Translations under genes and position numbers: made by a program
The notes under the pieces: model-generated
Told to the model about the DNA's origin: nothing
What the model saw: only the letters and a program-made list of their open reading frames with translations
Databases searched by the model: none
Shown here: positions 27,070-36,681 of the stretch, one piece after another
Numbering within the stretch: position 1 is the stretch's first letter
How the letters are laid out: every line of letters begins with the position of its first letter
DNA from: Sphingobacteriaceae bacterium
GTDB taxonomy: Bacteria; Bacteroidota; Bacteroidia; B-17B0; Aurantibacillaceae
Assembly: GCA_002319075.1 (NCBI GenBank)
Contig: NVQB01000001.1
Coordinates: 2,170,001-2,234,000 of the forward strand
Reading direction: 5' to 3'
DNA length: 64,000 bases

Positions 27070-29763
27070 ATGGCAAAAACCCGCATAGGAATTATTTTCG
27101 GAGGACAGAGTAAAGAGCGTGAAATATCATTTGCCGGCGGTAGAACCGTGTACGACAATTTAAACAAATCTCTTTTTGAAGCAGTGCCTGTTTTCGTAGA
27201 CAGCTTCGGAAATTTTATTGAACTGAATTGGGAATTTATTTACAAAGGTACCGTTCGTGATTTTTATCCTCCTGTTGAGTTTTTACCATCAGGCTCATCT
27301 TTTCAATTGTATGCTGAAAATTTAGGCAACTTAGATGAGAGACAACAAACTACCCTGATTGAAAAAATTGGAAAAAAATTAAGTCTTTCTGATCTTAAAC
27401 ACAAAATTGATTTTGCTTTTTTATGTCTTCATGGCCCGTATGGCGAGGACGGCCGCATACAAGGCCTTTTTGAATTCAATCATATTCCTTACAGCGGTTC
27501 CGGAATTTTAGCCTCTGCTATTGGCATTGACAAAGCAGTGCAAAAAGAAATGATGGTAAACAAAGGGTTTAATAGTCCAAACTACATTACCATTAAAAGA
27601 AACGATTGGATAGACGGCACTTCAAAAAATACTTTTAAAACTGTTAAAGAAAAGATCGGATTTCCCTGCGTTGTGAAACCTGCAAATCAAGGGTCCAGTA
27701 TTGGCGTGAGTATATTAAATTCAGAAAACGAGCTGGAATTTATGATTGCCGTTGAAAAAGCGCTTTTTACAAGATGGCTCGATGCTAAGGAATGGCAGGC
27801 ACTTTCGGCAGCACAAAAACATGATTTGGTAAAAAGTCTCGCTGACATTCGCGAAGGTATCGGTATGCCTTTGATGATTAGTCATCCTAAAGAACTAAAT
27901 GCTCCGGTAATTTATGATCCAAATGAGTTGATCAGATATTTAGATGCAAATTTAAAAACCGAGGGATTTGTTGTTGAAAGTTTAGACGGGGAAAGCACTG
28001 TTTTAGTAGAAGGCTTTATTGAAGGAAAAGAATTTAGTTGTATTGTTCTCGAAGACGAACATGGCAAAGCAATCGCTTTACCGCCAACGGAGATTCGCAA
28101 AGGCAAAGAATTATTTGACTACCGTAGTAAATATTTGCCAGGCTTATCGCGTAAGATCACTCCGATTGATATTCCGGATGAGCAAATTGAAGCCATTCGC
28201 AAAGAGTGCGAGAAACTATTTTACGACTTACATTTTGATGTCTATGCACGTATAGATGGTTTTTTAAGCACAGACGGAAAAATATTTTTGAATGATCCGA
28301 ACACTACAAGTGGGATGATGCCTTCATCGTTTTTCTTTCATCAGGCAGCGGAGATCGGCCTAAATCCCTCTCAATTTCTAACTTTCATCATTCGAACTTC
28401 TCTTTCAAAAAGAAGTATTCAGTCGAAGGGAAATGTCACTTACAAAAAACTGCTGACGAACTTAGACGAGGCTATTATAAAAGACAAAAATGCGTTAGGT
28501 CACAAAACCCGCGTAGCTGTAATTCTTGGAGGTTATTCTTCTGAACGTCATATTTCCGTTGAAAGCGGAAGAAATGTTTTTGAAAAATTAGCATCTTCTG
28601 AAAAATATGCTCCGTTTCCTGTTTTTTTAACCGGTGATAATTCTGCTCATCAATTGTATCACATTCCTATTAATTTACTATTAAAGGACAATGCAGATGA
28701 CATAAAAGAAAAGGCAGAACATTTTAAGGTGCATCCGGTGATAAATAAAATAATGAATGAGTGCGCTGAAATTACTAATAAATATGCGGCTGCAAATCAT
28801 ACACTTTCTCCCGAAAAATTATCCTTTGAAAGTTTAAAAGAAAAATCAGACGAAGTGTTCATCGCCCTTCACGGACGCCCTGGCGAAGACGGAGCAATAC
28901 AGGAAAAGCTGGATGCGATTGGACTTCCCTATAATGGTTCGAGCAAAGAAAGTTCCTCTATAACTATTGACAAGTACCGCACCAATGAAATTCTAAAAAA
29001 CAACGGATTTCTTGTTGCAGAACATATTCTAATTACTAAAGACGATTGGCATTTTAATAAAGGTAAATTCGTTGAGCTCCTTCAGGATAAAATAAAATAT
29101 CCTTTCATTGCTAAACCGGTTGATGATGGTTGTAGCAGCGCAGTGAAAAAAATAAAAACATTAGAAGAGTTCGAAGCCTTTTGCACATTGATCTTCAGAG
29201 CCACTGAAGATTTTGATTCAGCAGCAGCGAATACTTTAAACATTAAACCCAAAGAAGAATTTCCTCAAAAACAAGTGGTGCTTGTAGAAGAACTCATCAG
29301 TAAAAAAGATGCAGATCACTTTTTGGAAATTACGGGTGGCATGTTGACGCGTTACAATAGAAACGGAGAACTCGAGTACGAAGTTTTCGAAGCTTCAGAA
29401 GCTTTAGCAGATGGAGAAATTTTAAGTCTCGAAGAAAAATTCTTAGCAGGACAAGGTCAGAATATCACTCCTGCGCGTTATGCAAAATCCGCAAGTGACC
29501 GTCAGAAAGTAAGCGACCAGGTGAAGGCTGCATTGGGCGGTGCTGCGAAAGTTCTGGGAGTAACCGGGTATTGCCGCATAGATGCCTTCGTTCGTGTTTA
29601 TAAAGATTGCAGTGCTGAAATTATTTTCATCGAAGTTAATTCATTACCGGGCATGACTCCTGCTACATGCATTTTTCATCAGGCTGCCATTAACGACTAT
29701 AAACCTTACGAGTTTATAGATAACATTCTTGACTTTGGTAAAAAACGTCTAGCAACCGTTTAA
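27070..29763 (+). CDS. Fused tandem D-Ala-D-Ala-ligase-like ATP-grasp protein
   Basis: 897 residues made of two Ddl-like ligases in tandem; a usual Ddl has 300-370. Unit 1 (about 1-460) has GGQSKEREIS, LHGPYGEDGRIQG, KPANQGSSIGVS, FDYRSKYLPG and YARIDGFL, but its metal motif is NDPNTTSGM where Ddl has E-x-N-T-x-P-G-M. Unit 2 (about 478-897) has GGYSSERHIS, LHGRPGEDGAIQ and a standard FIEVNSLPGMT, but KPVDDGCSSAV replaces the Gly-Ser-Ser loop and Phe replaces the conserved Tyr in EEKFLAG. Each unit thus departs at different active-site positions. Ligation of two amino acids or similar is likely; D-Ala-D-Ala specificity is not assured. Monocistronic. Confidence 0.88.
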   Translation: MAKTRIGIIFGGQSKEREISFAGGRTVYDNLNKSLFEAVPVFVDSFGNFIELNWEFIYKGTVRDFYPPVEFLPSGSSFQLYAENLGNLDERQQTTLIEKIGKKLSLSDLKHKIDFAFLCLHGPYGEDGRIQGLFEFNHIPYSGSGILASAIGIDKAVQKEMMVNKGFNSPNYITIKRNDWIDGTSKNTFKTVKEKIGFPCVVKPANQGSSIGVSILNSENELEFMIAVEKALFTRWLDAKEWQALSAAQKHDLVKSLADIREGIGMPLMISHPKELNAPVIYDPNELIRYLDANLKTEGFVVESLDGESTVLVEGFIEGKEFSCIVLEDEHGKAIALPPTEIRKGKELFDYRSKYLPGLSRKITPIDIPDEQIEAIRKECEKLFYDLHFDVYARIDGFLSTDGKIFLNDPNTTSGMMPSSFFFHQAAEIGLNPSQFLTFIIRTSLSKRSIQSKGNVTYKKLLTNLDEAIIKDKNALGHKTRVAVILGGYSSERHISVESGRNVFEKLASSEKYAPFPVFLTGDNSAHQLYHIPINLLLKDNADDIKEKAEHFKVHPVINKIMNECAEITNKYAAANHTLSPEKLSFESLKEKSDEVFIALHGRPGEDGAIQEKLDAIGLPYNGSSKESSSITIDKYRTNEILKNNGFLVAEHILITKDDWHFNKGKFVELLQDKIKYPFIAKPVDDGCSSAVKKIKTLEEFEAFCTLIFRATEDFDSAAANTLNIKPKEEFPQKQVVLVEELISKKDADHFLEITGGMLTRYNRNGELEYEVFEASEALADGEILSLEEKFLAGQGQNITPARYAKSASDRQKVSDQVKAALGGAAKVLGVTGYCRIDAFVRVYKDCSAEIIFIEVNSLPGMTPATCIFHQAAINDYKPYEFIDNILDFGKKRLATV

Positions 29764-29824
29764 AAATCTCTTAAATTTCTTCGGGCACATCCTTTGCAGG
29801 ATTACCTTGAATTTATCTGTAGAA

Positions 29825-30397
29825 ATGGAAAAAGAAAGTTTACTTAAATTATTTATGGTAATGATCGGCTGTAGACCAAAAGGCAGGCTTACCGAGCAGC
29901 ACGATATTTTTTTCGGGATTGCAGAATCAATGAAAGAATTAATTCCACACATGAACGCTTTTTGGCCGGAAGCAAAAGGAAATATTCATGTAGACGCTTA
30001 TCGTGAAGTCACCTTTGTAAACGGCTACAGTATTAAAGTACTCCCAAAAACAAATGAGAAAAAAAATGCTTCTCCAGAAAATTTATTTTTCCTGAATCTC
30101 GGTGGTTACAAAGTAAACGAGTTTGAGGAGTTTCATTACAAAGTCCTTGCAGTATCAGAGACCTCCGGAGAGGCCATTCAGCAAGCTAAACAAACGGCTT
30201 TCTATAAACATTTCGGATTTAAAGGAGCCACTTCACACATCGATGACAAATACGGCGTAGATGTAGATAATATCTATAGGATTACCGATATTCTAAATTC
30301 GTTTTTTAAAGAGCGTTATTCTTTGCAGATCACTAAAGAAGAAAGTCCTGAAGATCTACTTCATATTGGCTACTTCCCGCTTAAAAAACTTACTTAA
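29825..30397 (+). CDS. DUF1543 protein
   Basis: 190 residues from ATG 29825 (a TTG six codons upstream is less likely). It contains two alpha/beta units of the DUF1543 type: LLKLFMVMIGCRPKGRLTEQ with HDIFFGIAES, and later LFFLNLGGYKVNEFEEFHY with AVSETSGEAIQQAKQT. Function unknown. It follows the double ligase by 61 bp on the same strand and may be co-transcribed with it. Its 3' end overlaps the convergent argH by 8 nt. Confidence 0.8.
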   Translation: MEKESLLKLFMVMIGCRPKGRLTEQHDIFFGIAESMKELIPHMNAFWPEAKGNIHVDAYREVTFVNGYSIKVLPKTNEKKNASPENLFFLNLGGYKVNEFEEFHYKVLAVSETSGEAIQQAKQTAFYKHFGFKGATSHIDDKYGVDVDNIYRITDILNSFFKERYSLQITKEESPEDLLHIGYFPLKKLT

Positions 30398-31694
30398 GAA
30401 TTTTATCACTTAATATAGAGAAGCGCTCTGCAATTTCTTTGTTACATAAATTATGAATACTTCCTTCGTGTGTGTGATGAATTTCTTTAGTAAATTCAAA
30501 AGTAGTACTTGCAATGTCGGCTCCTACCTTTTGGTAAGCTTCTCTGAACGAAAGTCCTTCTGTCACTAGTTGATTAACGGCTTCCACACTGAAAATAAAT
30601 TTATATTTTTCTTCCTTTACACTGCTTTCGTTAACATGAATTTCCTTTAACATGTTCACAGAAGCCTGCAAACAGGCCTGCAATTCTCTGAAGGCAGGAA
30701 ACAGCATTTCTTTTGTCAATTGAAGATCGCGGTGATACCCGGAAGGTAAATTGCTTAATAATAAAGTAAATTCATTTGGTAGAGCTTGCAGACGATTACA
30801 TTTGCCGCGTATCAATTCAAAAACATCCGGATTCTTTTTGTGTGGCATAATACTGCTACCCGTTGTTAATGCATCGGGAAAAGAAACAAAACCAAAATTC
30901 TGCGAATTATACAAACAGATATCCATAGCAAGCTTAGAAAGTGTTGCCGCTATGCTTGCCAAAGCTGTCGCAGTAATTTTCTCACTTTTACCCCTTGTCA
31001 TTTGCGCATAAACAACATTGTAATTCATGCCTTCAAAATGCATAAGCTCCGTTGTAAGAGTTCTATTAATCGGTAGAGATCCGCCATATCCCGCACCGGA
31101 TCCTAAAGGATTTTTATTCGCCACATTATAAGCCGCAATTACAAGCTCCATATCGTCGCAAAGACTTTCTGCATAAGCGCCAAACCAGAGTCCGAATGAA
31201 GAAGGCATTGCGGCTTGTAAATGCGTATACCCTGGAATTAAAATGGCTTTATATTCTTCGCTCTTTTTCTGAAGTAAATTAAAAAGCTCCCCTACCAGAA
31301 GACTTGTTTTTTTTAGTTGGGCCAAAGAGTATAATTTTATATCCGTCAAAACCTGGTCGTTGCGCGAACGCGCGGAATGAATTTTTTTTCCCACGTCTCC
31401 AAGCTTCCTGGTCAATAAAATTTCAACTTGAGAATGTACATCCTCCACTCCTTCTTCAATTATAAACCCGCCCTTTCTTATGATTACTGCAATCTCTTTC
31501 AGCTCCTTTTCCAGTGCGGTAAACTCATCTGCTGAAAGTAAGCCAACTTTCGAAAGCATTTCTGCATGGGCCAAAGAACCTGTTACATCAAACTCTGCCA
31601 ATTCCAAATCCAGCAACTGGTCATTACCAGCTGTAAAATCCATCAACCACTGCGGCGTAGTACTATTCTCTTTTTCCCAAAGTTTAGTTTTCAT
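30390..31694 (-). CDS. argH: Argininosuccinate lyase
   Basis: Last step of arginine synthesis: splits argininosuccinate into arginine and fumarate. The 434 residues show the fumarase/lyase superfamily signature GSSIMPHKKNPDVFELIRGK and the SARSRNDQVLTD segment. Length is typical. Last gene of the eight-gene arg operon; its start overlaps the previous stop by 11 nt. Confidence 0.96.
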   Translation of the reverse strand: MKTKLWEKENSTTPQWLMDFTAGNDQLLDLELAEFDVTGSLAHAEMLSKVGLLSADEFTALEKELKEIAVIIRKGGFIIEEGVEDVHSQVEILLTRKLGDVGKKIHSARSRNDQVLTDIKLYSLAQLKKTSLLVGELFNLLQKKSEEYKAILIPGYTHLQAAMPSSFGLWFGAYAESLCDDMELVIAAYNVANKNPLGSGAGYGGSLPINRTLTTELMHFEGMNYNVVYAQMTRGKSEKITATALASIAATLSKLAMDICLYNSQNFGFVSFPDALTTGSSIMPHKKNPDVFELIRGKCNRLQALPNEFTLLLSNLPSGYHRDLQLTKEMLFPAFRELQACLQASVNMLKEIHVNESSVKEEKYKFIFSVEAVNQLVTEGLSFREAYQKVGADIASTTFEFTKEIHHTHEGSIHNLCNKEIAERFSILSDKILK

Positions 31695-32784
31695 TTAATT
31701 TATTTAAAATCTTTATATAAATATCAATTCCTTCTTCTATTTCCTTCACATAAATAAATTCGTCGGCACTATGCGAGCGCGCGGACTCGCCAGGCCCCAT
31801 CTTTAAAGAAGGCCATGGCATCAAGGCCTGGTCACTCATAGTTGGCGAACCATAAGTGCCACGGTTTAATTTTATTCCTTCCAAAACAAATGGATGATCT
31901 TTACGAATCTTTGACGGTTGTAAGCGAAACGAACGCGCGGTAATTTCACAAGGCACTCCCTTTTTTATGATCTCAAAAACCTGTTCATTGGTGTAAGCGT
32001 CTGTTGTCCTCACATCCACCGTAAATTCGCAGAGCGCCGGAACAACGTTGTGCTGCTCGCCCGATTTAATTACCGTTACACTCATTTTAATGTCTCCAAG
32101 AATTTCAGATTTCTTAGGGAATTTAAAACTGCTGAACCATTTAATATGTTCAAAAGCTGCGTAAATAGCATTCTGACCTTCATTGCGGGCAGCATGACCA
32201 GCTTTTCCCAGCACTTTACAATCCAACACCATCAAACCTTTTTCTGCGATGGCCATCTGCATTCCCGTAGGCTCTCCCACCACGGCAAAAGCAATTTTTG
32301 GTAAATCTTCGATCAAGGCCGCGATACCATTTGGTCCCGAAATTTCTTCTTCCGCCGTTGCGGCGAAAATAAAATTGTATTTTAATTCCTCCTTTTCATA
32401 AAAAAATAAAAACGCCGCAAGTAACGACACTAAAGGCCCCCCGGCATCATTGCTTCCAAGGCCATATAATTTTCCTTCTTTTATAAATCCTTCATATGGA
32501 TTATTTGTATAACCTGAATTTGGCTTTACAGTATCATGATGAGAATTTAAAAGTATAGTTGGTTTAGCTGCGTTGAAATGTTTATTTCTACACCAAACGT
32601 TATTCAACTTTCGGGTAAGAGAAATGTTTTTATTACTAAGAAATTTTTCAATCAGATCTGCGCTCTCATTCTCCTGCCTGCTAAAAGACGGAATAGAAAT
32701 AAGCTCCTGTAATAACCCTATTACTTCTTCTTTGAGCAGGGGGCCAGCAAGTCCATCATTATTTATAAAGTCGGGTTCCTTCAT
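31684..32784 (-). CDS. argE: M20-family acylornithine deacylase
   Basis: A 366-residue zinc peptidase-family hydrolase that would remove the acyl group from acylcitrulline or acylornithine. Metal-site motifs are NSHHDTV, GLGSNDAGG, ATAEEEISG and the GEPTGMQMA loop, with the dimerisation domain between. The operon contains an acylornithine-type transcarbamylase rather than an ornithine one, so the natural substrate is most likely the acylated citrulline. The first 26 nt overlap the end of argB, and the end overlaps argH. Confidence 0.88.
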   Translation of the reverse strand: MKEPDFINNDGLAGPLLKEEVIGLLQELISIPSFSRQENESADLIEKFLSNKNISLTRKLNNVWCRNKHFNAAKPTILLNSHHDTVKPNSGYTNNPYEGFIKEGKLYGLGSNDAGGPLVSLLAAFLFFYEKEELKYNFIFAATAEEEISGPNGIAALIEDLPKIAFAVVGEPTGMQMAIAEKGLMVLDCKVLGKAGHAARNEGQNAIYAAFEHIKWFSSFKFPKKSEILGDIKMSVTVIKSGEQHNVVPALCEFTVDVRTTDAYTNEQVFEIIKKGVPCEITARSFRLQPSKIRKDHPFVLEGIKLNRGTYGSPTMSDQALMPWPSLKMGPGESARSHSADEFIYVKEIEEGIDIYIKILNKLNEN

Positions 32785-33547
32785 AATCGTTTTTATTCAT
32801 TAGGTTTGGTAGTTTTTCTGCTTTACCAATCTGCACAAAATTAACGCCATTTTCCAATGCCTTAAAAGCATTATCCATTTTGGGAATCATTCCTGCATTG
32901 ATAATTCCTTTATCTTTTAATTCTAAATAATTTTGATGGGTTATTTCTTTAATAACACTTTTTTCATCAGTTATATTTTGAAGGACGCCGTTTTTTTCAA
33001 AACAGTAAATTAACCGCACACTGTAATTTTTAGTTAATGCCATAGCAAGTTCCGACGCAATAGTATCGGCATTTGTATTTAAAAGCTGACCAGATTTATT
33101 ATGTGTGATCGCAGAAAAAACGGGACTTAAATTATGCTCGAGGCAGTTAGAAATAAAACCAGAATTTATTTCATCGATATCTCCAACAAATCCATAATCT
33201 ATTTTCTTAGTCTCGCGTTTATGCGAAACAATACTATTGGCATCTGCTCCCGAAAGTCCAACAGCATTGCAGTTCAGAGCCTGTAGTTTTGCAACAACTG
33301 TCTTGTTAATGTAACCCGCGTAAACCATAGTTACGACCTTCAACGTTTCAGCGTCTGTTACTCTTCGTCCTTCAATCATATTCACTGCAACGCCAAGTTT
33401 TTCCTGTAACTGGTTAGCAAGCTTCCCGCCACCGTGCACAAGAATTTTCTTTCCTGCCAGCAAACTAAAATTTTTCAAAAAAGAAAACAATGCGTTTTCA
33501 TCATCAATAACGTTCCCGCCTATTTTAACTATACTTAGTAATTCCAT
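32759..33547 (-). CDS. argB: Acetylglutamate kinase
   Basis: Second step of arginine synthesis: phosphorylates N-acylglutamate. The 262 residues of the amino-acid kinase fold show VKIGGNVIDD, VHGGGKLANQLQEKLG, NTNADTIASELA and the C-terminal GMIPKMDNAFKALENG. It abuts argF' with no gap. Whether the acyl group is acetyl or succinyl depends on the neighbouring acyltransferase and is not settled by this sequence. Confidence 0.94.
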   Translation of the reverse strand: MELLSIVKIGGNVIDDENALFSFLKNFSLLAGKKILVHGGGKLANQLQEKLGVAVNMIEGRRVTDAETLKVVTMVYAGYINKTVVAKLQALNCNAVGLSGADANSIVSHKRETKKIDYGFVGDIDEINSGFISNCLEHNLSPVFSAITHNKSGQLLNTNADTIASELAMALTKNYSVRLIYCFEKNGVLQNITDEKSVIKEITHQNYLELKDKGIINAGMIPKMDNAFKALENGVNFVQIGKAEKLPNLMNKNDYEGTRLYK

Positions 33548-34543
33548 TTACCTTTGAACCTCTTGATTAAGTTGAACACTGCTCTCTATTTTATAATTGG
33601 TTTCCAGCATCTTTTTTAAAACTGCTTGGGCAGCAAACACTCTGTTCTCAGCTTGTTGAAGAATTAAAGACCTACTGCTGTCTAAAATAGAATCCGGCAC
33701 TTCCACATTCCTTCTTACAGGCAAACAATGCATAACTTTAGCGTTGTTAGTTGCTTTCATTTTAGTTTCACTCAAAAGCCAATCGCCTTTTACTTCGGGC
33801 ATCATGCCGTACTCCTCATAAGACGACCAGTTTTTCACATAAACGAAATCGGCGTCTTTAAGCGCTTCCTCCTGATTATGGATAACTTTCGTTTGCTTGG
33901 TGAACTCTACAGATAAGTTATATCCTTCCGGATTCGTGATAACGAAATCTACTTCACGCGTCTGAATCCATTCGCAAAAAGAATTACTCACAGCTTGCGG
34001 TAAGGGTTTAATATGGGGGGCCCAGGTTAAAACAACTTTAGGCTTTTTACCGGCAGGTCGGTTTTCCTCTATAGTGATCATGTCCGCCAGACTTTGCAAG
34101 GGGTGACGCGTGCCTGACTCAAGACTAATTAAGGGTTTGTTGCAATACTTCATAAACTGAAGTAAAATTTTCTCACTGTAATCTTCCTGCTGATCCTTTA
34201 ATCCAGGAAAACAACGCAAAGCAATGATATCGCAATATGAGCCAATAACAGCCGCCGCATCTTTAATATGCTCTACCGAAGTTCCGTTCATGATAGCGCC
34301 TTCATTGTACTCCAAAGCCCAACCTTCCTGGTTGATATTTATAACCATAGTATTCATGCCAAGATTTTGCGCCGCTTTTTGTGTGCTTAAGCGTGTACGC
34401 AGACTAGGATTCATAAAAACAATTCCTATTGTTTTATGTTTGCCCATATTCTCGTGAGCGAAAGGATTTGCTTTTAATTCAAGAGCTTCTGAAATCAAAG
34501 TGCTTGAATCTTGTATATCATATACTGTAGTGAAATACTTCAT
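33548..34543 (-). CDS. argF': N-acylornithine carbamoyltransferase
   Basis: Transfers a carbamoyl group to acylated ornithine. The 331 residues have the carbamoyl-phosphate loop NPSLRTRLSTQKAA (about 45-58), TRHPLQSLADM and the C-terminal MHCLPVRRNVEV. The LPVRRNVEV segment and the WALEYNEGAIMNG loop identify the acylornithine branch, not ordinary ornithine transcarbamylase. At the position reported to decide acetyl (Glu) versus succinyl (Pro) preference this protein has Val90 (GTSVEH). Adjacent genes abut on both sides. Confidence 0.92.
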   Translation of the reverse strand: MKYFTTVYDIQDSSTLISEALELKANPFAHENMGKHKTIGIVFMNPSLRTRLSTQKAAQNLGMNTMVININQEGWALEYNEGAIMNGTSVEHIKDAAAVIGSYCDIIALRCFPGLKDQQEDYSEKILLQFMKYCNKPLISLESGTRHPLQSLADMITIEENRPAGKKPKVVLTWAPHIKPLPQAVSNSFCEWIQTREVDFVITNPEGYNLSVEFTKQTKVIHNQEEALKDADFVYVKNWSSYEEYGMMPEVKGDWLLSETKMKATNNAKVMHCLPVRRNVEVPDSILDSSRSLILQQAENRVFAAQAVLKKMLETNYKIESSVQLNQEVQR

Positions 34544-35686
34544 TTAGTTAACTTGTAATTGTTGTTGTAAAATCTTGCTTATAGCGTTTAGAAAAGTTTC
34601 TATCTCTGCTTTCCCAATGTTTAGCGGCGGAAGCAGACGGATAGTATTTTTTCCAGATGAAAAGCCAGTAAATACTTTTTCTTCGTCTAGAAGTTTTTTG
34701 CGGATTGAAGACGCGTCGCCTTCTGTTTCAATACCTATCATTAGTCCAAGGCCACGCACCTCTTTAATTCCGTCTATCTTCCTAAGCCCTTCCATTAAAA
34801 GGGTTCCGGCCTCTTCAGCGTTTTTAATAAGACCTTCATTCTGCATAACTTCTAAAACCGAAAGCGAAGCTGCACAGGCCAGGTAATTTCCGCCGAAAGT
34901 TGTTCCCAACATACCATGTTTTGCTTTTATGTTTGGGTTAATCAATACACCTGCCACCGGAAAGCCATTACCCATGCCTTTTGCAGTAGTAACTATATCC
35001 GCTTTTATATCTGAATGTTGATGCGCGAAAAATTTCCCACTTCTGCCATAACCCGATTGTATTTCGTCAAGGATTAAAATGGTGCCTGATTTTTTACAAG
35101 CTTCTTCCACTACTTTTAAAAAATTTGTAGTAGGAATATTTATACCTCCAACTCCTTGAATGCCCTCCACAATCACTGCACAAATGGTTTCGTCTATTGC
35201 GTTTAAGAAAACATTTGTATCATTTAAGGGTAAAAAAACTGTTTCATGATCTTTATTAATGTTAGCGGAGAGTTTAGCATCGTCTGTAGCACCTAAAGAT
35301 AATGAGGTACGACCGTGAAAAGAATCCCTGAACGCAATTACTTTTTTTCTGCCATTATGGAAAGATGCGAGTTTTAATGCGTTTTCATTTGCTTCGGTTC
35401 CAGAATTACACAAAAATAAATTGTAATCTACATAGCCACTTTGTGCTCCTAATTTTTCTGCCAGCAAATTTTGTGAAGGCATTTTAACGGCGTTAGAATA
35501 AAAAGCAATTTGATTTAATTGTTCATTCAAAGCCTTTACATAATGAGGATGCGAATGTCCGATGGAAATCACAGCATGTCCACCATACAGGTCGAGGTAT
35601 TTTGTCCCTTGCTCATCCCAGATATAAGAGCCCTGGGCTTTTACGGGGGTGATGTTGAATAATGGATAAACGTCGAATAAATTCAT
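34544..35686 (-). CDS. argD: Acetylornithine aminotransferase
   Basis: PLP-dependent class III aminotransferase that converts N-acyl-glutamate semialdehyde to N-acylornithine. The 380 residues contain FLCNSGTEANENALKLA, DEIQSGYGRSGKF and the PLP-lysine segment VTTAKGMGNGFPVA. Length and motif order are standard. It lies 11 bp after argC. Confidence 0.95.
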   Translation of the reverse strand: MNLFDVYPLFNITPVKAQGSYIWDEQGTKYLDLYGGHAVISIGHSHPHYVKALNEQLNQIAFYSNAVKMPSQNLLAEKLGAQSGYVDYNLFLCNSGTEANENALKLASFHNGRKKVIAFRDSFHGRTSLSLGATDDAKLSANINKDHETVFLPLNDTNVFLNAIDETICAVIVEGIQGVGGINIPTTNFLKVVEEACKKSGTILILDEIQSGYGRSGKFFAHQHSDIKADIVTTAKGMGNGFPVAGVLINPNIKAKHGMLGTTFGGNYLACAASLSVLEVMQNEGLIKNAEEAGTLLMEGLRKIDGIKEVRGLGLMIGIETEGDASSIRKKLLDEEKVFTGFSSGKNTIRLLPPLNIGKAEIETFLNAISKILQQQLQVN

Positions 35687-35697
35687 TTTTTTAAATA

Positions 35698-36681
35698 TTA
35701 ATAGTTAATTGCTTTTAGTTTTAATCCCGCTTGTTCTTCGAATCCAAACATCAGGTTCATATTCTGAACTGCCTGCCCGGCTGCTCCTTTCAATAAATTG
35801 TCGATCACACTTGTTACCAAAACGTAACGTCCATTCTTTTTAACATCAATAAAACACTTGTTCGTATTCACCGCCATTTTCATATCTACAGTTTTATCTA
35901 CCAAAAAAGTAAATGGATGATTTTCGTAAAATTCTGTAAAAAGATTTTTTATTTCTGCTTCTGAAAGATCACTTTCCAGAACGGTAGTAGCCAAAATGCC
36001 TCTTGCAAAATTTCCTCTTTGTGGAATGAATAAAAATTCGCCATCGAAGCTTTGTTGCAGTTGCTTTAAACTTTCCTGTATCTCAAAATTATGTGCGTGC
36101 TCAAACGCCTGGTAAACAGAAATATTATTTTGTCTCCATGAAAAGTGAGTGGTGTCTGAAAGCTTTATGCCTGCTCCCGTTGAACCGGTAATAGCATTTA
36201 CCTGAATTGTTCCTTTCAATAAATTATTATGAGCAAAAGGTAAAATCGCTAACTGAATCGCCGTTGCAAAACAACCTGGATTCGCAATGTAATTGGCCGA
36301 TTTAATTTTTTCTTTGTTTAACTCCGGCAGACCATAAATAAACTGACCACTTGCTACAGTATTGTTAGAAATCAATCTGAAGTCACGACTCAGATCAATA
36401 ATTTTACTCTTTAGTAAATCAGGATTTGTTTTCAAATAAGAAGCCGAGTCGCCATGTTGAAGACACAAAAAAACAAGATCAGAATTTTTAGACGCCTTAT
36501 CTGAAAACAAAAGATCAGTTTCTCCGGCCAGATCTGTGAAGACGTCGCTTACTCTCTTGCCCTGTTGTGATTGACTTACCGCGCAAAGAGAATTCACTGC
36601 CGGATGATTAACGAGTAATCTTACCAGTTCGCCACCTGTGTATCCTGCCGCGCCAATAACGGTAACATTTACTTTTTTCAT
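35698..36681 (-). CDS. argC: N-acetyl-gamma-glutamyl-phosphate reductase
   Basis: NADPH-dependent third step of the pathway. The 327 residues show the nucleotide-binding IGAAGYTGGELVRLL and the catalytic cysteine Cys137 in NPGCFATAIQLA. The start overlaps the argG stop by 4 nt (ATGA). Confidence 0.96.
   Translation of the reverse strand: MKKVNVTVIGAAGYTGGELVRLLVNHPAVNSLCAVSQSQQGKRVSDVFTDLAGETDLLFSDKASKNSDLVFLCLQHGDSASYLKTNPDLLKSKIIDLSRDFRLISNNTVASGQFIYGLPELNKEKIKSANYIANPGCFATAIQLAILPFAHNNLLKGTIQVNAITGSTGAGIKLSDTTHFSWRQNNISVYQAFEHAHNFEIQESLKQLQQSFDGEFLFIPQRGNFARGILATTVLESDLSEAEIKNLFTEFYENHPFTFLVDKTVDMKMAVNTNKCFIDVKKNGRYVLVTSVIDNLLKGAAGQAVQNMNLMFGFEEQAGLKLKAINY

Noticed and set aside
34575-34886. 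Antisense ORF (103 codons) over argD
   Set aside because: Shadow frame of a conserved gene; no start signal or recognisable protein.
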